Below are positions 9,421 to 16,606 of a DNA stretch of 35,621 nt, in pieces. Below the pieces are notes generated by a model. The model was not told the DNA's origin, did no database searches, and worked only from the letters and a program-made list of their open reading frames with translations. Within the stretch, counting starts at the first letter, position 1, and each line of letters starts with the position of its first letter. The stretch is taken from NCBI RefSeq assembly GCF_900197875.1, contig NZ_FZMO01000490.1, positions 1 to 35,621 of the forward strand. The letters run 5' to 3'. A program made the position numbers and the translations under genes. This DNA is from Frankia canadensis (GTDB lineage Bacteria > Actinomycetota > Actinomycetes > Frankiales > Frankiaceae).

Positions 9421-10311
9421 TCACGCGCCCTTGCGGAACATCTCGGTGAGCGCCGCGCCGCGGCCCGGCCTGATAGGCCTGGTCTCCTCGTCGAAGCGGT
9501 CAAGCAACTCGGCGTGGTGGACGTCCACCGCCGCCTCCACGAGCTCGGCGTAGGCGGCGGCGGTCATCCCGCACCGGCGCCAGGCCGCGATGCCCGTCGC
9601 GATGCCGACCAGCGTGCTCGGCCACCACACCACGCCCAGCGCCGTGTAGAGGACCGCCCAGCCGCCCGCGACGGTCGCTTCGTCGAGGTGCTGCCGCGCC
9701 TCGGTGAGAGGTGTCCTGGTGGACTCGGGGAGAAGCAGCCACAGCCGCGGCCAGGCGACACCGAGGTCGAGCGCGTACTGCAGATACACCCGGGTTGCGG
9801 CGGCGAGCAGGCGGTCGCCGGTCCTCGTCGGCCGGCGCGGCGCGACAAGCCCGATCCGGTTGCGTACCGCGGCCAGTTCGCCGAGCCGCTCCGCTCCCTC
9901 GCCCGCCGCCCTGGCCTGCTCATACGCCTCGTCGCACCGCTCCCAGGCCCGCCGGCGCCGACCCGTGGCCCTGGTGGCCAGCGGCCGCAGGAGGCCAGGC
10001 CACCTGCCGAGCAGGAACACCTCCCACACACGGCCCACGGCCCGGGCGAGCACGGAGGCCCCGACCGACACCGCCGCCACACCCAGAAGCAGCGTCGCGG
10101 TCCGCGTCGAGCCCGCCCCCGCGTGCGCCGCCGCGCCGGCCTGGGGAAACTCCGCCAGCCGCCGCCACAACAACCCGGTGTCGGCCCAGTGGCGCTGGCG
10201 TACCGTCGCTGCCACCGTCAGGGCGGCGGTGAACACAAGGCCCGGTAAAAGAACCAGCGCCGCCGAACGTTCGGCGATCCTTCTGCCGAACTCTCCGAGG
10301 ACCTCGTACAC
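9421..10311 (-). CDS. Integral membrane protein of unknown function, partner of CHAT operon
   Basis: The protein has 296 residues and starts MYEVLGEFGRR. Hydrophobic stretches at about residues 17-36 (SAALVLLPGLVFTAALTVAA), 71-92 (TATLLLGVAAVSVGASVLA) and 218-244 (WAVLYTALGVVWWPSTLVGIAT) suggest three or four membrane passes. Between them is a charged, probably cytoplasmic helical region (RRRRAWERCDEAYEQARAAGEGAERL). I recognise no named family. It sits between a small upstream gene (29-base gap) and the CHAT protease (61-base gap), all on the minus strand. This makes it a candidate membrane tether, sensor or effector of the CHAT module. Confidence 0.85.
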   Translation of the reverse strand: MYEVLGEFGRRIAERSAALVLLPGLVFTAALTVAATVRQRHWADTGLLWRRLAEFPQAGAAAHAGAGSTRTATLLLGVAAVSVGASVLARAVGRVWEVFLLGRWPGLLRPLATRATGRRRRAWERCDEAYEQARAAGEGAERLGELAAVRNRIGLVAPRRPTRTGDRLLAAATRVYLQYALDLGVAWPRLWLLLPESTRTPLTEARQHLDEATVAGGWAVLYTALGVVWWPSTLVGIATGIAAWRRCGMTAAAYAELVEAAVDVHHAELLDRFDEETRPIRPGRGAALTEMFRKGA

Positions 10312-10340
10312 TCCGCCGTCAACCCCGATTCGCCCTTGAT

Positions 10341-10721
10341 TTACCTGTCTGCGACGAAACGCAGCGACCGCTCATGAATATCGCAGTTCGGCAGGGCGGC
10401 GCCCGCCTCGCGGTACGCGACCCTCGCGCAGGCTCCCCGCGGGCACACGTAGAGGCCGGTGACGCGTCTGTGACCGGCGTCGACAGGCGGGGGTAACGAG
10501 GTGCGGGAAGGGTCTGGATCCTCCTCGCCCGCAGGCGATGAGTAGCCCCAGCGAGTCAGGATCTCGCCAGGTGGTTCGCCTCGCCGCAGTGCGGCGAGGT
10601 CCTGCGCGAGGCGAGCCAGGCGGTCCACGGATGCCGGAGCGCGCAGTATCCGCCGCTGTCGGGGCAGGTCCAAGCAAAAGCGCGCGAGCGCCTCCTCAAC
10701 GGATGCAGTCGCCACGTACAC
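10341..10721 (-). CDS. Small protein with C-terminal cysteine cluster, first gene of CHAT operon
   Basis: The most convincing coding part runs from about GTG 10721 (VYVATASVEEALARF) to the stop at 10341, 126 residues. GTG 10715 is an alternative, and the frame is open to 10934, but the upstream translation (Cys/Arg-rich, low complexity) looks non-coding. The N-terminal half is helical (VDRLARLAQDLAALRRGEPP). A Pro-rich linker follows, then the C-terminus YVCPRGACARVAYREAGAALPNCDIH, with Cys, Cys, Cys and His placed like a small zinc-binding knuckle. I do not recognise the family. It precedes the membrane protein by 29 bases, suggesting co-transcription. No good Shine-Dalgarno supports any start, so the 5' end is uncertain. 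Confidence 0.6.
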   Translation of the reverse strand: MYVATASVEEALARFCLDLPRQRRILRAPASVDRLARLAQDLAALRRGEPPGEILTRWGYSSPAGEEDPDPSRTSLPPPVDAGHRRVTGLYVCPRGACARVAYREAGAALPNCDIHERSLRFVADR

Positions 10722-11050
10722 GAATCTATCGGATGGGCATCGGGTAACGCGGTGGGGTTGTTCGCAGGGCCGCAGCGAGATCGCGCGAAGTAGCCGTCCG
10801 TCACTCAAAGTGGTCGCGACCCACATGACGCCGAGCGGTCGGCGGCACCGGAAGCGCTTTAAGCCACAAGGTTTTGTTGATCTTCCGCAATCGGACGGCG
10901 ATACCTGGACGAGTGCCGTGAGTACTTCGATCAACTCGGACTGTTATCTCGCCGCACCCCTGGAGCGCACCACCGACTTGTCTGCCACGCCAGGGCCGGC
11001 GGCCCAGCTCCCCAATCGGGAAACCGGGTCCCCGGTACCTCATGATCATT

Positions 11051-11071
11051 GTGGGCACGGAGTGGGCACGG
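11051..11071. repeat. Direct repeat of a 10-mer near the att-like scar
   Basis: GTGGGCACGG occurs at 11051-11060 and again at 11062-11071, separated by one base. Short direct repeats close to an attachment core are often arm-type sites for integrase or excisionase. That role is inferred here from position. Confidence 0.5.
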
Positions 11072-11150
11072 ACGGCGCGGTCAGACGCGTCCCTCCCCGG
11101 CACGTTCCGGCACTACAGATCGTGAAACACGCTGGTGGAAGGGCATATCC

Positions 11151-11170
11151 GGCATCATTCGGCATCATTC
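11151..11170. repeat. Perfect tandem 10-mer next to the tRNA fragment
   Basis: GGCATCATTC is present twice without a gap, 15 bases before the tRNA-Lys fragment. Its closeness to the presumed recombination point suggests an integrase-related site. Confidence 0.55.
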
Positions 11171-11184
11171 GACATGTGATCAAT

Positions 11185-11230
11185 CCGGCTTTTAACCGGT
11201 GCGTTCAGGGTTCGAGTCCCTGACGGCCCA
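11185..11230 (+). other. 3' half of tRNA-Lys(UUU): attachment-site scar, not a working tRNA
   Basis: The stretch contains an anticodon stem CCGG/CCGG (11185-11188, 11196-11199) around loop CTTTTAA with anticodon TTT at 11191-11193. A variable region follows, then a T-arm CAGGG / TTCGAGT / CCCTG (11206-11222), and the 3' acceptor strand ACGGCCC plus discriminator A (11223-11230). This matches the 3' half of actinobacterial tRNA-Lys. The expected 5' acceptor strand GGGCCGT and a D-arm are absent upstream, where the 10-mer repeats lie instead. Partial tRNA 3' ends of this kind arise when an element integrates into a tRNA gene and carries or leaves a duplicated end. The tRNA identity is clear; the att interpretation is inference supported by the broken toxin gene that starts at its edge. 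Confidence 0.8.
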
Positions 11231-11274
11231 CTCATTTTCTGATCAGCCTCTGACCTGGGTGAATCGGACAGGCT

Positions 11275-11541
11275 GTGACCGCTCTCCTCGACGAAGGCCC
11301 CAGCCTGGGGCGGCCACTTGTTGACCGGATCAAGGGCTCACGACTCCACAACCTCAAGGAGCTCAGGCCCGCCTCAAGCGGAGCCAGTGAGGTCCGCATC
11401 CTGTTCGTCTTCGACCCGGCGCGTCGCGCGGTCCTGCTCGTTGCCGGAGACAAGGCCGGACAGTGGTCAGCCTGGTACGAAAGGGCGATCCCACTCGCCG
11501 AAGCCCGCTACGCCCACCACCTCAAGGAGCGTGACGCATGA
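11275..11541 (+). CDS. Gp49-like (HigB/RelE-superfamily) toxin, N-terminally truncated
   Basis: The protein is 88 residues from GTG 11275. It matches the C-terminal three quarters of Gp49-like/DUF891 toxins: DEGPSLGRPLVDRIKGSR, HNLKELRP, EVRILFVFDPARRAVLLVAGDK and WYERAIPLAEARYAHHLKE. Family members usually have ~115-125 residues and begin with a strand and helices before this point. Homologous-looking residues IGQA precede the GTG, but a TGA at 11260 closes the frame and the tRNA-Lys fragment ends only 30 bases further up. Integration or excision at the tRNA probably removed the toxin's start and promoter. Gp49-like toxins are ribosome-dependent mRNA interferases; this truncated copy may be inactive. 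Its stop overlaps the antitoxin start (ATGA). Confidence 0.8.
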   Translation: MTALLDEGPSLGRPLVDRIKGSRLHNLKELRPASSGASEVRILFVFDPARRAVLLVAGDKAGQWSAWYERAIPLAEARYAHHLKERDA

Positions 11542-11864
11542 GCCCTGCCCACGAGTACGACAAGGACGGGTTCCTCGCCGAGTTCTTCCCCGACGAGCCC
11601 GACCGCCGCGAGGTCGAGGCGGGGGCGGCGCGGCTCGTGGCGGAGAACCGCGCTCATCGGCTCGCCGAGATGCGCCGGCGTCTGGGCCTCACCCAGGCAG
11701 ACGTCGCCGACCGCATGCACGTTCGACAGGAACGCGTCTCCGCCATCGAGCGGGCCAACGTCGACGCCAGCGAGCTGCGCACCCTCGCCGCCTATGTCAA
11801 GGCGCTCGGTGGGCATCTTGAGATCATCGCGGACTTTGGTGGGGAACGGCTCGTTGTCGGCTAA
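11538..11864 (+). CDS. XRE-family antitoxin (HigA-like), partner of the upstream toxin
   Basis: The protein has 108 residues and ATG 11538 overlaps the toxin's TGA by four bases, as is usual in toxin-first HigBA modules. A Cro/C1 helix-turn-helix lies at about residues 43-98: RLAEMRRRLGLTQADVADRM, then VRQERVSAIERANVDASELRTLAAYVKALGG. The C-terminus LEIIADFGGERLVV is the usual beta tail of this family. The N-terminal ~40 acidic residues probably neutralise the toxin. The gene looks intact, although its operon promoter was probably lost with the toxin start, so expression is doubtful unless a local promoter exists. Confidence 0.88.
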   Translation: MSPAHEYDKDGFLAEFFPDEPDRREVEAGAARLVAENRAHRLAEMRRRLGLTQADVADRMHVRQERVSAIERANVDASELRTLAAYVKALGGHLEIIADFGGERLVVG

Positions 11865-11969
11865 AGGTATCGGCCCTGGCGTCGCCGCAGCCACGATCAC
11901 GGTCGGTAGATACACCAGGGGTCACCGAATCCACCAGGTACGCGGAACGCTCGTTCGATCCGATGCGAG

Positions 11970-12090
11970 GTGGTCCCCGTCCGCCTCGACCTCGAACCGC
12001 GCGCCGCGCTCACCGCCCCGCGCGGCCAGGCCGAGCACACCAACGCCAGCGACGTCATCCGTCAGGCTCTCCGCACATGGCTCGACGTCG
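11970..12090 (+). pseudogene. Ribbon-helix-helix (CopG-type) antitoxin remnant
   Basis: From GTG 11970 the frame encodes VPVRLDLEPRAALTAPRGQAEHTNASDVIRQALRTWLDVA with an extra initiator Met. The strand (VPVRLD), first helix and second helix (NASDVIRQALRTWL) match RHH DNA-binding antitoxins. Pro and Gly substitutions in the first helix (TAPRGQ) and the loss of resemblance after LDVA suggest decay. The frame then runs into a long Arg/Gly-rich tail to 12416 that does not look like protein. No cognate toxin is seen. Confidence 0.5.
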
Positions 12091-12137
12091 CCCGACCGGA
12101 TCGGGTCAGATCGCGCTCGGTGCGACCTCGTGGCGCA

Positions 12138-12245
12138 TCACCTCTCGGCCACCGTGCCGTCCTCGGTGACCTCCGGTGGCAACGCCCCAAACTCCCGCAC
12201 CTGGCGCAGGAACTCCTCGTCCGACAGCTGGTCGACGGCTACCTC
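12138..12245 (-). pseudogene. Possible C-terminal gene scrap
   Basis: The minus-strand frame ends DQLSDEEFLRQVREFGALPPEVTEDG before its stop, an acidic helical tail unlike the Arg/Pro-rich non-coding translation around it. Upstream the frame degenerates into low-complexity sequence. The family is not recognised. It is probably the 3' end of a small gene whose start was lost in this rearranged region. Confidence 0.25.
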
Positions 12246-12881
12246 ACCACCGCGGTGCGCGGCCGTGGACCAGCCCGAGACGGCGAGCAGACGCGGGGCG
12301 GGGCCGCGTCGCTGCCCAGGAGACGGTCGTCTGAGGCAGCGGGTCCTGCGGCCGAGTCTGACCGTGGGCGAGGTGGAGACGCCTGGGCATCGGGGTGCCG
12401 CATACGGTGCATATGATCGCCGGGCTGCTGCCCAGTGAGTGCGTGGGATTGGCGCGGTGATCAGGGGGGAGTCGCACTGGGCGGTGGATGCGTTGGATGG
12501 CCGTCGACGTCGGCTACCGCCGCCGCGGTGTCGGCGTGCTGGCCCGACGCAGATCCCGGCCGGCATCACAGGCGGCGTAGTCCTGCACGACCCGTTCGAT
12601 CTGCTCACCGCGCGGCGCCGGGCATGGCACCCCAACGACATCCGCCCCCATGCCCTGGCCTCCGGCTGGCGGCGGGTCAGTCAGGAAGAACCACCAATCG
12701 GCCGCCGCTCGACGACGCCTTCTCATGAACGGACCCAATTCGGCGACCCAACCTTGCAGTAGGCGGCCTACCCAGGTGCCAGCCCCTGCATGTCGCTCTC
12801 ATCCGAGGCCCGCTACCGAATCGTTGATCTTGCCGTTAGACTTCGCAAGGATGCTTGGCGGGTGGTAGAAGGGGGCGGAGA
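12246..12881. other. Rearranged DNA without a recognisable gene
   Basis: Several short frames are open here. One at 12439-12762 contains VVLHDPFDLLTARRRAWHPNDIRPHALASG, which is protein-like, but no family, good start or consistent frame could be established. I see no complete gene, RNA or IS end. Confidence 0.4.
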
Positions 12882-13085
12882 ATGATGGACTTCATTCCCG
12901 GTGTCGGCGCCGGCTCGCTACTGCGGTCGGAGCTGCTTGCCGACGGCCGATCGACCCGGATCGGTGCGATTCACCAGATCGACTACGGCCAAGCCGTCGT
13001 GCTGACCCACGACCGTTGGAAATTCGACGCCGGGGGCATTCCGCGACCCGTTTCCTTACCCGGTCCATCAACGCGCCGTGGTTGA
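12882..13085 (+). pseudogene. DUF87/HerA-like ATPase, N-terminal fragment
   Basis: ATG 12882 (or 12885, preceded by GGAG) opens a frame reading DFIPGVGAGSLLRSELLADG, then RIGAIHQIDYGQAVVLTHDRWKFDAGGIPR. This resembles the N-terminal beta-barrel region of actinobacterial DUF87/HerA-type ATP-binding proteins, where a GGIP-x-xxFLLA continuation leads into the Walker A. Directly after GGIPR the sequence changes character and a stop follows at 13085, so the ATPase core is missing. Such ATPases commonly lie in defence islands, and the methyltransferase relic at 177-1107 is in keeping with that. It is a dead fragment. Confidence 0.5.
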
Positions 13086-13282
13086 TCTCGCCGAGTTGCT
13101 GACCAGCGTCTTTGCTGCCGCGGCGACCGCGCCTGAGCCGGCCGTCCTCGGCGGTGTCGGCCGGCTCAGTCGCGAAGGTGCGGATCCTGGCACTCCAGCA
13201 GCGCTGCCGCACCCGACCGCGCCACACAACGCCGCCCGCCCCTGAAGCCAGGCCGCTGATTCCAAGAAACGGATGTCGCCGC

Positions 13283-13306
13283 CCGCGCCGGTATTCGTCG
13301 GCGCGG
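13283..13306 (-). terminator. GC hairpin downstream of the ice-binding-like gene
   Basis: A perfect 8-bp stem (CCGCGCCG / CGGCGCGG) with an 8-base loop lies 13-36 bases after the minus-strand stop at 13319. No T-run follows, as is common for high-GC actinobacterial terminators. Confidence 0.45.
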
Positions 13307-13318
13307 ACGGCACCGGGT

Positions 13319-14383
13319 TTAGTGGCCCACGAGTTCGTAGATGAGGGTTGAGACGCTTCCGGTGAATCCGGTGGTGCCGATGTAGATCGCCTTGATCTGG
13401 TGGAGGCCAGCGTTCAGGGCGGAGGTGACGAACTCCGCCTGGCCCTTGTTGTCGAGGGCAACGACGTCGATGAGCGCGTGCCCGTCAGTGAATGCGACCA
13501 GGCCGGCGGGGACGGTCGTGCCGGTGCCCGCTGACACGACGGCGGTGAAGGTGACGGAGTGCCCCGTCGGCGCGGGGTTCAGCGAGGATGTCAGGTTGGT
13601 GGTGGTGCTGACGGGTCCCTGGACGCCGATCGGGCGGGTGATCGTGTCGGTGTCCAGGGTGACGGCGCCGTTGCGGGCCAGGATCCTGCCGTCAACCGCG
13701 ACGCCGGTGGTGACGGTGATGGAGGTCAGAGCGAGGACGTTGCCGCTGAGAATGGAGTAGGTGCCGAGGGTCGCGGAGCTACCGACGACCCAGAAGACGT
13801 TGGAGGCCTGGGCACCGTTGACCAGCTTCACGTTGCTTGCGGACGCTGTGATGAGGGTGGAGGCCGCCTTGAAGATGAAGACGGCGTTCGGGTCGCCCTG
13901 AGCGTCAAGGGTCAACGTTCCGGTGATCCCGAATGTGCCCGCAGGGGAGTCGTATACACCCGAAGTTTCGGTGGTTCCGCCAAGTTCCACCGGGATGGTG
14001 GCGGTGGTCGGGATCGTGGCGGCGGCGTCGAAGGCGGTGCCCAGGTCGTTTTTGGCCTGCAGCGCGGCGCTGTCGGCTTTGTGGGTTGCCCCGGTCACCT
14101 GCCCCGGCGGAAACCCGGTAACGGCGGTACCTGGGCTCAGTCCGAGATCGCCATCCACCTTGGTGGTTCCGGTGTTGGTGATTGTCGACCCGGCGAGAAC
14201 CGCGTAGCTCGCGGCGGCGCCGAGTGAGACGGTCGGGGTGGCCGCGCTGGCGGCCGAGGCTCCGACCAGCCCGATCGCCCCAATCAGGACGGTGGTCGTA
14301 CCGACCACGGAGAATGCGCGGATCAGCTGGGATCTGACCCGGTTTCTGTCGATGGAGCCAGTGGGAAGGCTAGCCGCGATCAT
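13319..14383 (-). CDS. Secreted DUF3494 (ice-binding-like) protein with C-terminal Ig-like domain
   Basis: The protein has 354 residues. Residues 1-48 form a signal peptide (hydrophobic VVGTTTVLIGAIGLVG, cleavage near ASA/A). Residues ~50-250 show the DUF3494 beta-solenoid pattern: LGAAASYAVLAGSTITNTG, VDGDLGLSPGTAVTGFPPG, LDAQGDPNAVFIFKAASTL, NVFWVVGSSATLGTYS and ILARNGAVTLDTDTI. Residues ~258-352 form a bacterial Ig-like repeat (TTNLTSSLNPAPTGHSVTFTAVV). DUF3494 proteins bind ice or act as extracellular adhesin modules. In a mesophilic actinomycete an adhesion or surface role seems as likely as ice binding. The start has GAGGGA five bases upstream. A palindrome lies in the promoter region (14451-14465). 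No LPXTG or C-terminal membrane anchor is seen. Confidence 0.9.
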   Translation of the reverse strand: MIAASLPTGSIDRNRVRSQLIRAFSVVGTTTVLIGAIGLVGASAASAATPTVSLGAAASYAVLAGSTITNTGTTKVDGDLGLSPGTAVTGFPPGQVTGATHKADSAALQAKNDLGTAFDAAATIPTTATIPVELGGTTETSGVYDSPAGTFGITGTLTLDAQGDPNAVFIFKAASTLITASASNVKLVNGAQASNVFWVVGSSATLGTYSILSGNVLALTSITVTTGVAVDGRILARNGAVTLDTDTITRPIGVQGPVSTTTNLTSSLNPAPTGHSVTFTAVVSAGTGTTVPAGLVAFTDGHALIDVVALDNKGQAEFVTSALNAGLHQIKAIYIGTTGFTGSVSTLIYELVGH

Positions 14384-14450
14384 GAGATTCCCTCGGGGTC
14401 AATGCGTGGTCGAACGGCTCGACCGCTAGATATCTCATAGTAGCGATATG

Positions 14451-14465
14451 ACTACCTAAGGTAGT
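14451..14465. promoter_or_regulatory. Palindromic operator candidate upstream of the ice-binding-like gene
   Basis: ACTACCT, one central base, AGGTAGT forms a perfect inverted repeat 68-82 bases before the start codon. On the minus strand a TACTAT element (a possible -10) follows about 10 bases downstream, so the palindrome would cover the -35 area, where a repressor would act. It is seen only once in the window. Confidence 0.5.
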
Positions 14466-14636
14466 GTAGGTGGCTGGTCAATCGACGAGTCTTCCGTCCG
14501 TACCTCCGCTTGATCTGGCGCCCGTTCCCGACCGGCTGGCATCCCGGCCGGTCGTATCGTCGACAACGGCCGTCATCCTGTCCGGATCTGACACCGTGTA
14601 GGGCGAGGAGCTCGTAGAGGACGGAGAGCCTGTCGT

Positions 14637-14807
14637 TGGCACCAGGCGGCGAAGAACGAGGCCGGTCTCGACCACTTCCAGGTCCGGATGTACCACGCCT
14701 GGTACCGGCACATCACCCTGGCGATGCTCGCTCATGCCTGGCTCTCGGTCACCGCGGCGAAGACCCGTGTCGGGCGTGGTGCCGTAACGCGGCGGCGATG
14801 TTGGTGA
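14637..14807 (+). pseudogene. IS701/IS4-type transposase, C-terminal remnant
   Basis: The frame encodes WHQAAKNEAGLDHFQV, then HAWYRHITLAMLAHAWLSVTAA before a stop at 14807. It closely follows the C-terminal end of IS701-family DDE transposases (FQxAKxExGLDHYQVR, AWYRHxTLALLAHAFL). The preceding catalytic portion is absent. It lies between the ice-binding-like gene and the surface cluster, marking past insertion or rearrangement. Confidence 0.75.
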
Positions 14808-15519
14808 CCCCTACCTGCCGACCAGAGCACCCACACGCCGATCATTATCCGAACGTCATCACTCCGCGCGCCCGCTCACATTGCAGACCCGTGGCGAAGC
14901 CACCCAACAGCTCCCCATCCCGAGCCGCCTGCACCAAACCGCTTAAATCCGCGGCATTGGTCCCGGACGGTGGGCAGGCCGCCACAATGGCATCCCGAGC
15001 GACGCCACAACACAAACAGATCTCTCTCCGGGATGCCATGGAATTCGGCGTATCGATCGCGTCCGGAACCTTTCTTCGCGGGACGAGCGAGTGGCTGCCT
15101 GCTGTGCCACCACGGCGCCTCTTGTCGGGACACTGACGAGATGGCGACCGAAGCCGGGAAACGCCGACCGGGAACTGCCAGAGCAGCAAGGTGTGCCGCA
15201 GATACCCTGGCAACGCTGATTGGTGAGTGAAGGTGGCCGTGCCCGGCGTCCGGCGGAGCTCCGAAAGCCGGAGGGTGGATGGCCATGAATGTCCTGAGCG
15301 CAGCGGACGGTGTGCTCGCTGCGCGCTTTTCACCGGTATCCGACCTCGTACCGATGACCGCGGTCACGAATCCTGCGTGTACCCGGGCACCCGCACCGGA
15401 CCATGCGCCGGACCACCCAAATCCTCTCCGGGGCAGCGGGCTCCGGGAGTGCCCGCGGGTCGTCGCCACACGGGCGACGGCGCTCGGGCAGCGTAACTGA
15501 CACGGAAGGATGGAACGCG
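14808..15519. other. Gene-free stretch before the surface cluster
   Basis: About 700 bases with only shadow frames on both strands. I found no tRNA, riboswitch or convincing gene. The right end provides GGAAGGA, 11 bases before the ATG at 15520, and presumably that gene's promoter and leader. Confidence 0.45.
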
Positions 15520-16530
15520 ATGCCCATGTATCTCGACCTGGGACGAAGAAACAAATCGTGGAAACGCGGGGGTGGGTGGCCGGTCATCGCCAGGTTGATG
15601 ACCATTGGGGCGGTGCTGGCCGGTGCACTGGTGGTGTCGGGTGGGACTGCTTCGGCGGCGACCCTCACCGACGTGGCCTGGTCGGTCGACAACAACGTCA
15701 CGGGCGCGACCGGGGTGACCTACACCTGGAGCTTCACAACCCTGACTGCGGGAACCATCGCGTCGGTGACGTTCACCGTCCCGGCAGGCACGACCGGCAC
15801 GCCGACGGTCACGAACGTCTTCGGGCTCGGTGCCGGAACCGTCGCCCTGGCCTCGGACACCGTGACCTACACGGTGACCACCCCGGCTGCGGTTCCCGTC
15901 GGCACGCCCATCTTCGTCCAGTTCGGCGGGTTCACCAACACGACCACGCCCAGCCCGCCACCTGTCACCTCGACGGTGGAGACGCGGGCCGCCGGACCCG
16001 CGACGATCGACACCGGCACCAGCGGGAACGTGAACTTCGGTGACTCGAACACCGCGGTGACCATCCTGCTCGGCCGCTCGCTGATCTTCACGAACGACAC
16101 CCCCGCATTCACCCTGCAGCCGGTCCCCGGTACCCCAGCAGGCCCGGTCGCCGCCAAGACAGTCACCCTGACCGTACAGACGAACGCCGGCAACGGCTAC
16201 ACGCTGGCCGCGGCCCTGGCTCCAAACCCGACGTTTGTGGCGGAAGAAAGTACCGCCGGGTCCGCCACGTTGACCGTGAACAAGTTCGCCGCTCAGGCCA
16301 CCTTGACCCCGAGCTCCAGCTCCGGCGCGGCTCTCAGTACCCCGTACACCTCAAGCAAATATGTCGGATACGACCCGACCACGCCACAAACAATTGTGAC
16401 GGCAACCGCCGGAACCAACGGTGGTCTCGACACGCTCGCCCTCAACAACCAGATCAAGGTGGACTTCAGCCAGCCTTCCGGCGCCTTCCACGGAATCATC
16501 ACATACACGGTTACACCCTCCTACACCTAA
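15520..16530 (+). CDS. Secreted protein with WxL-like C-terminal beta domain
   Basis: The protein has 336 residues from ATG 15520, with GGAAGGA well placed upstream; the frame is open to 15403 but without a start signal. A signal peptide covers residues 1-46 (IARLMTIGAVLAGALVVSG, cleavage at ASA/AT). Residues ~47-180 are Thr/Val-rich beta sequence (VTYTWSFTTLTAGTIASVTFTVP). From about 182 it carries LLGRSLIFTNDTPAFTLQPVPG, then VTLTVQTNAGNGYTLAA, and ends with FHGIITYTVTPSYT. This resembles the C-terminal domain of the 3,129-residue giant (LTNLTSAFTLTGEPG, VTTNSTDGYTVAV, YSTTLDYIAATR) and the 180-residue protein at 29851-30393. The pattern recalls Firmicutes WxL domains, which bind cell-wall glycan, though no Trp-x-Leu motif is present. 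A strong terminator follows. Confidence 0.85.
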   Translation: MPMYLDLGRRNKSWKRGGGWPVIARLMTIGAVLAGALVVSGGTASAATLTDVAWSVDNNVTGATGVTYTWSFTTLTAGTIASVTFTVPAGTTGTPTVTNVFGLGAGTVALASDTVTYTVTTPAAVPVGTPIFVQFGGFTNTTTPSPPPVTSTVETRAAGPATIDTGTSGNVNFGDSNTAVTILLGRSLIFTNDTPAFTLQPVPGTPAGPVAAKTVTLTVQTNAGNGYTLAAALAPNPTFVAEESTAGSATLTVNKFAAQATLTPSSSSGAALSTPYTSSKYVGYDPTTPQTIVTATAGTNGGLDTLALNNQIKVDFSQPSGAFHGIITYTVTPSYT

Positions 16531-16573
16531 AATAGCAGTCAGCATACGACAAGTTCCGGTCGGCCATGCCGGC

Positions 16574-16606
16574 GGGTGTGCCTGACCGAACAGGTCGGGC
16601 ACACCC
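16574..16606 (+). terminator. Strong intrinsic terminator after the WxL-like gene
   Basis: GGGTGTGCCTGACC (16574-16587), loop GAACA, GGTCGGGCACACCC (16593-16606): a 14-bp stem with a single G.T pair, followed by CTATTTTGG. It is 44 bases after the stop at 16530 and is the clearest terminator in the window. Confidence 0.85.

Larger units (their letters stand above)
10722..11184. other. Non-coding stretch left of the tRNA scar
   Basis: No convincing gene is seen on either strand. It holds two sets of short direct repeats (11051-11071 and 11151-11170) next to the tRNA-Lys fragment. It probably contains the promoter of the minus-strand CHAT operon, though I could not pick a clear -35/-10 pair. 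The right half may be sequence left behind by an integrated element. Confidence 0.5.

Noticed and set aside
7737-9449. 570-codon plus-strand frame
   Set aside because: It is antisense to the CHAT protease N-terminal region and has no recognisable protein features.
11185-11230. Functional tRNA-Lys gene
   Set aside because: The 5' acceptor strand and D-arm are absent upstream, so it cannot fold as a complete tRNA.
14808-15519. Possible c-di-GMP or c-di-AMP riboswitch before the secreted WxL-like gene
   Set aside because: I looked for the conserved cores of these riboswitches and did not find them; a covariance search would be decisive.
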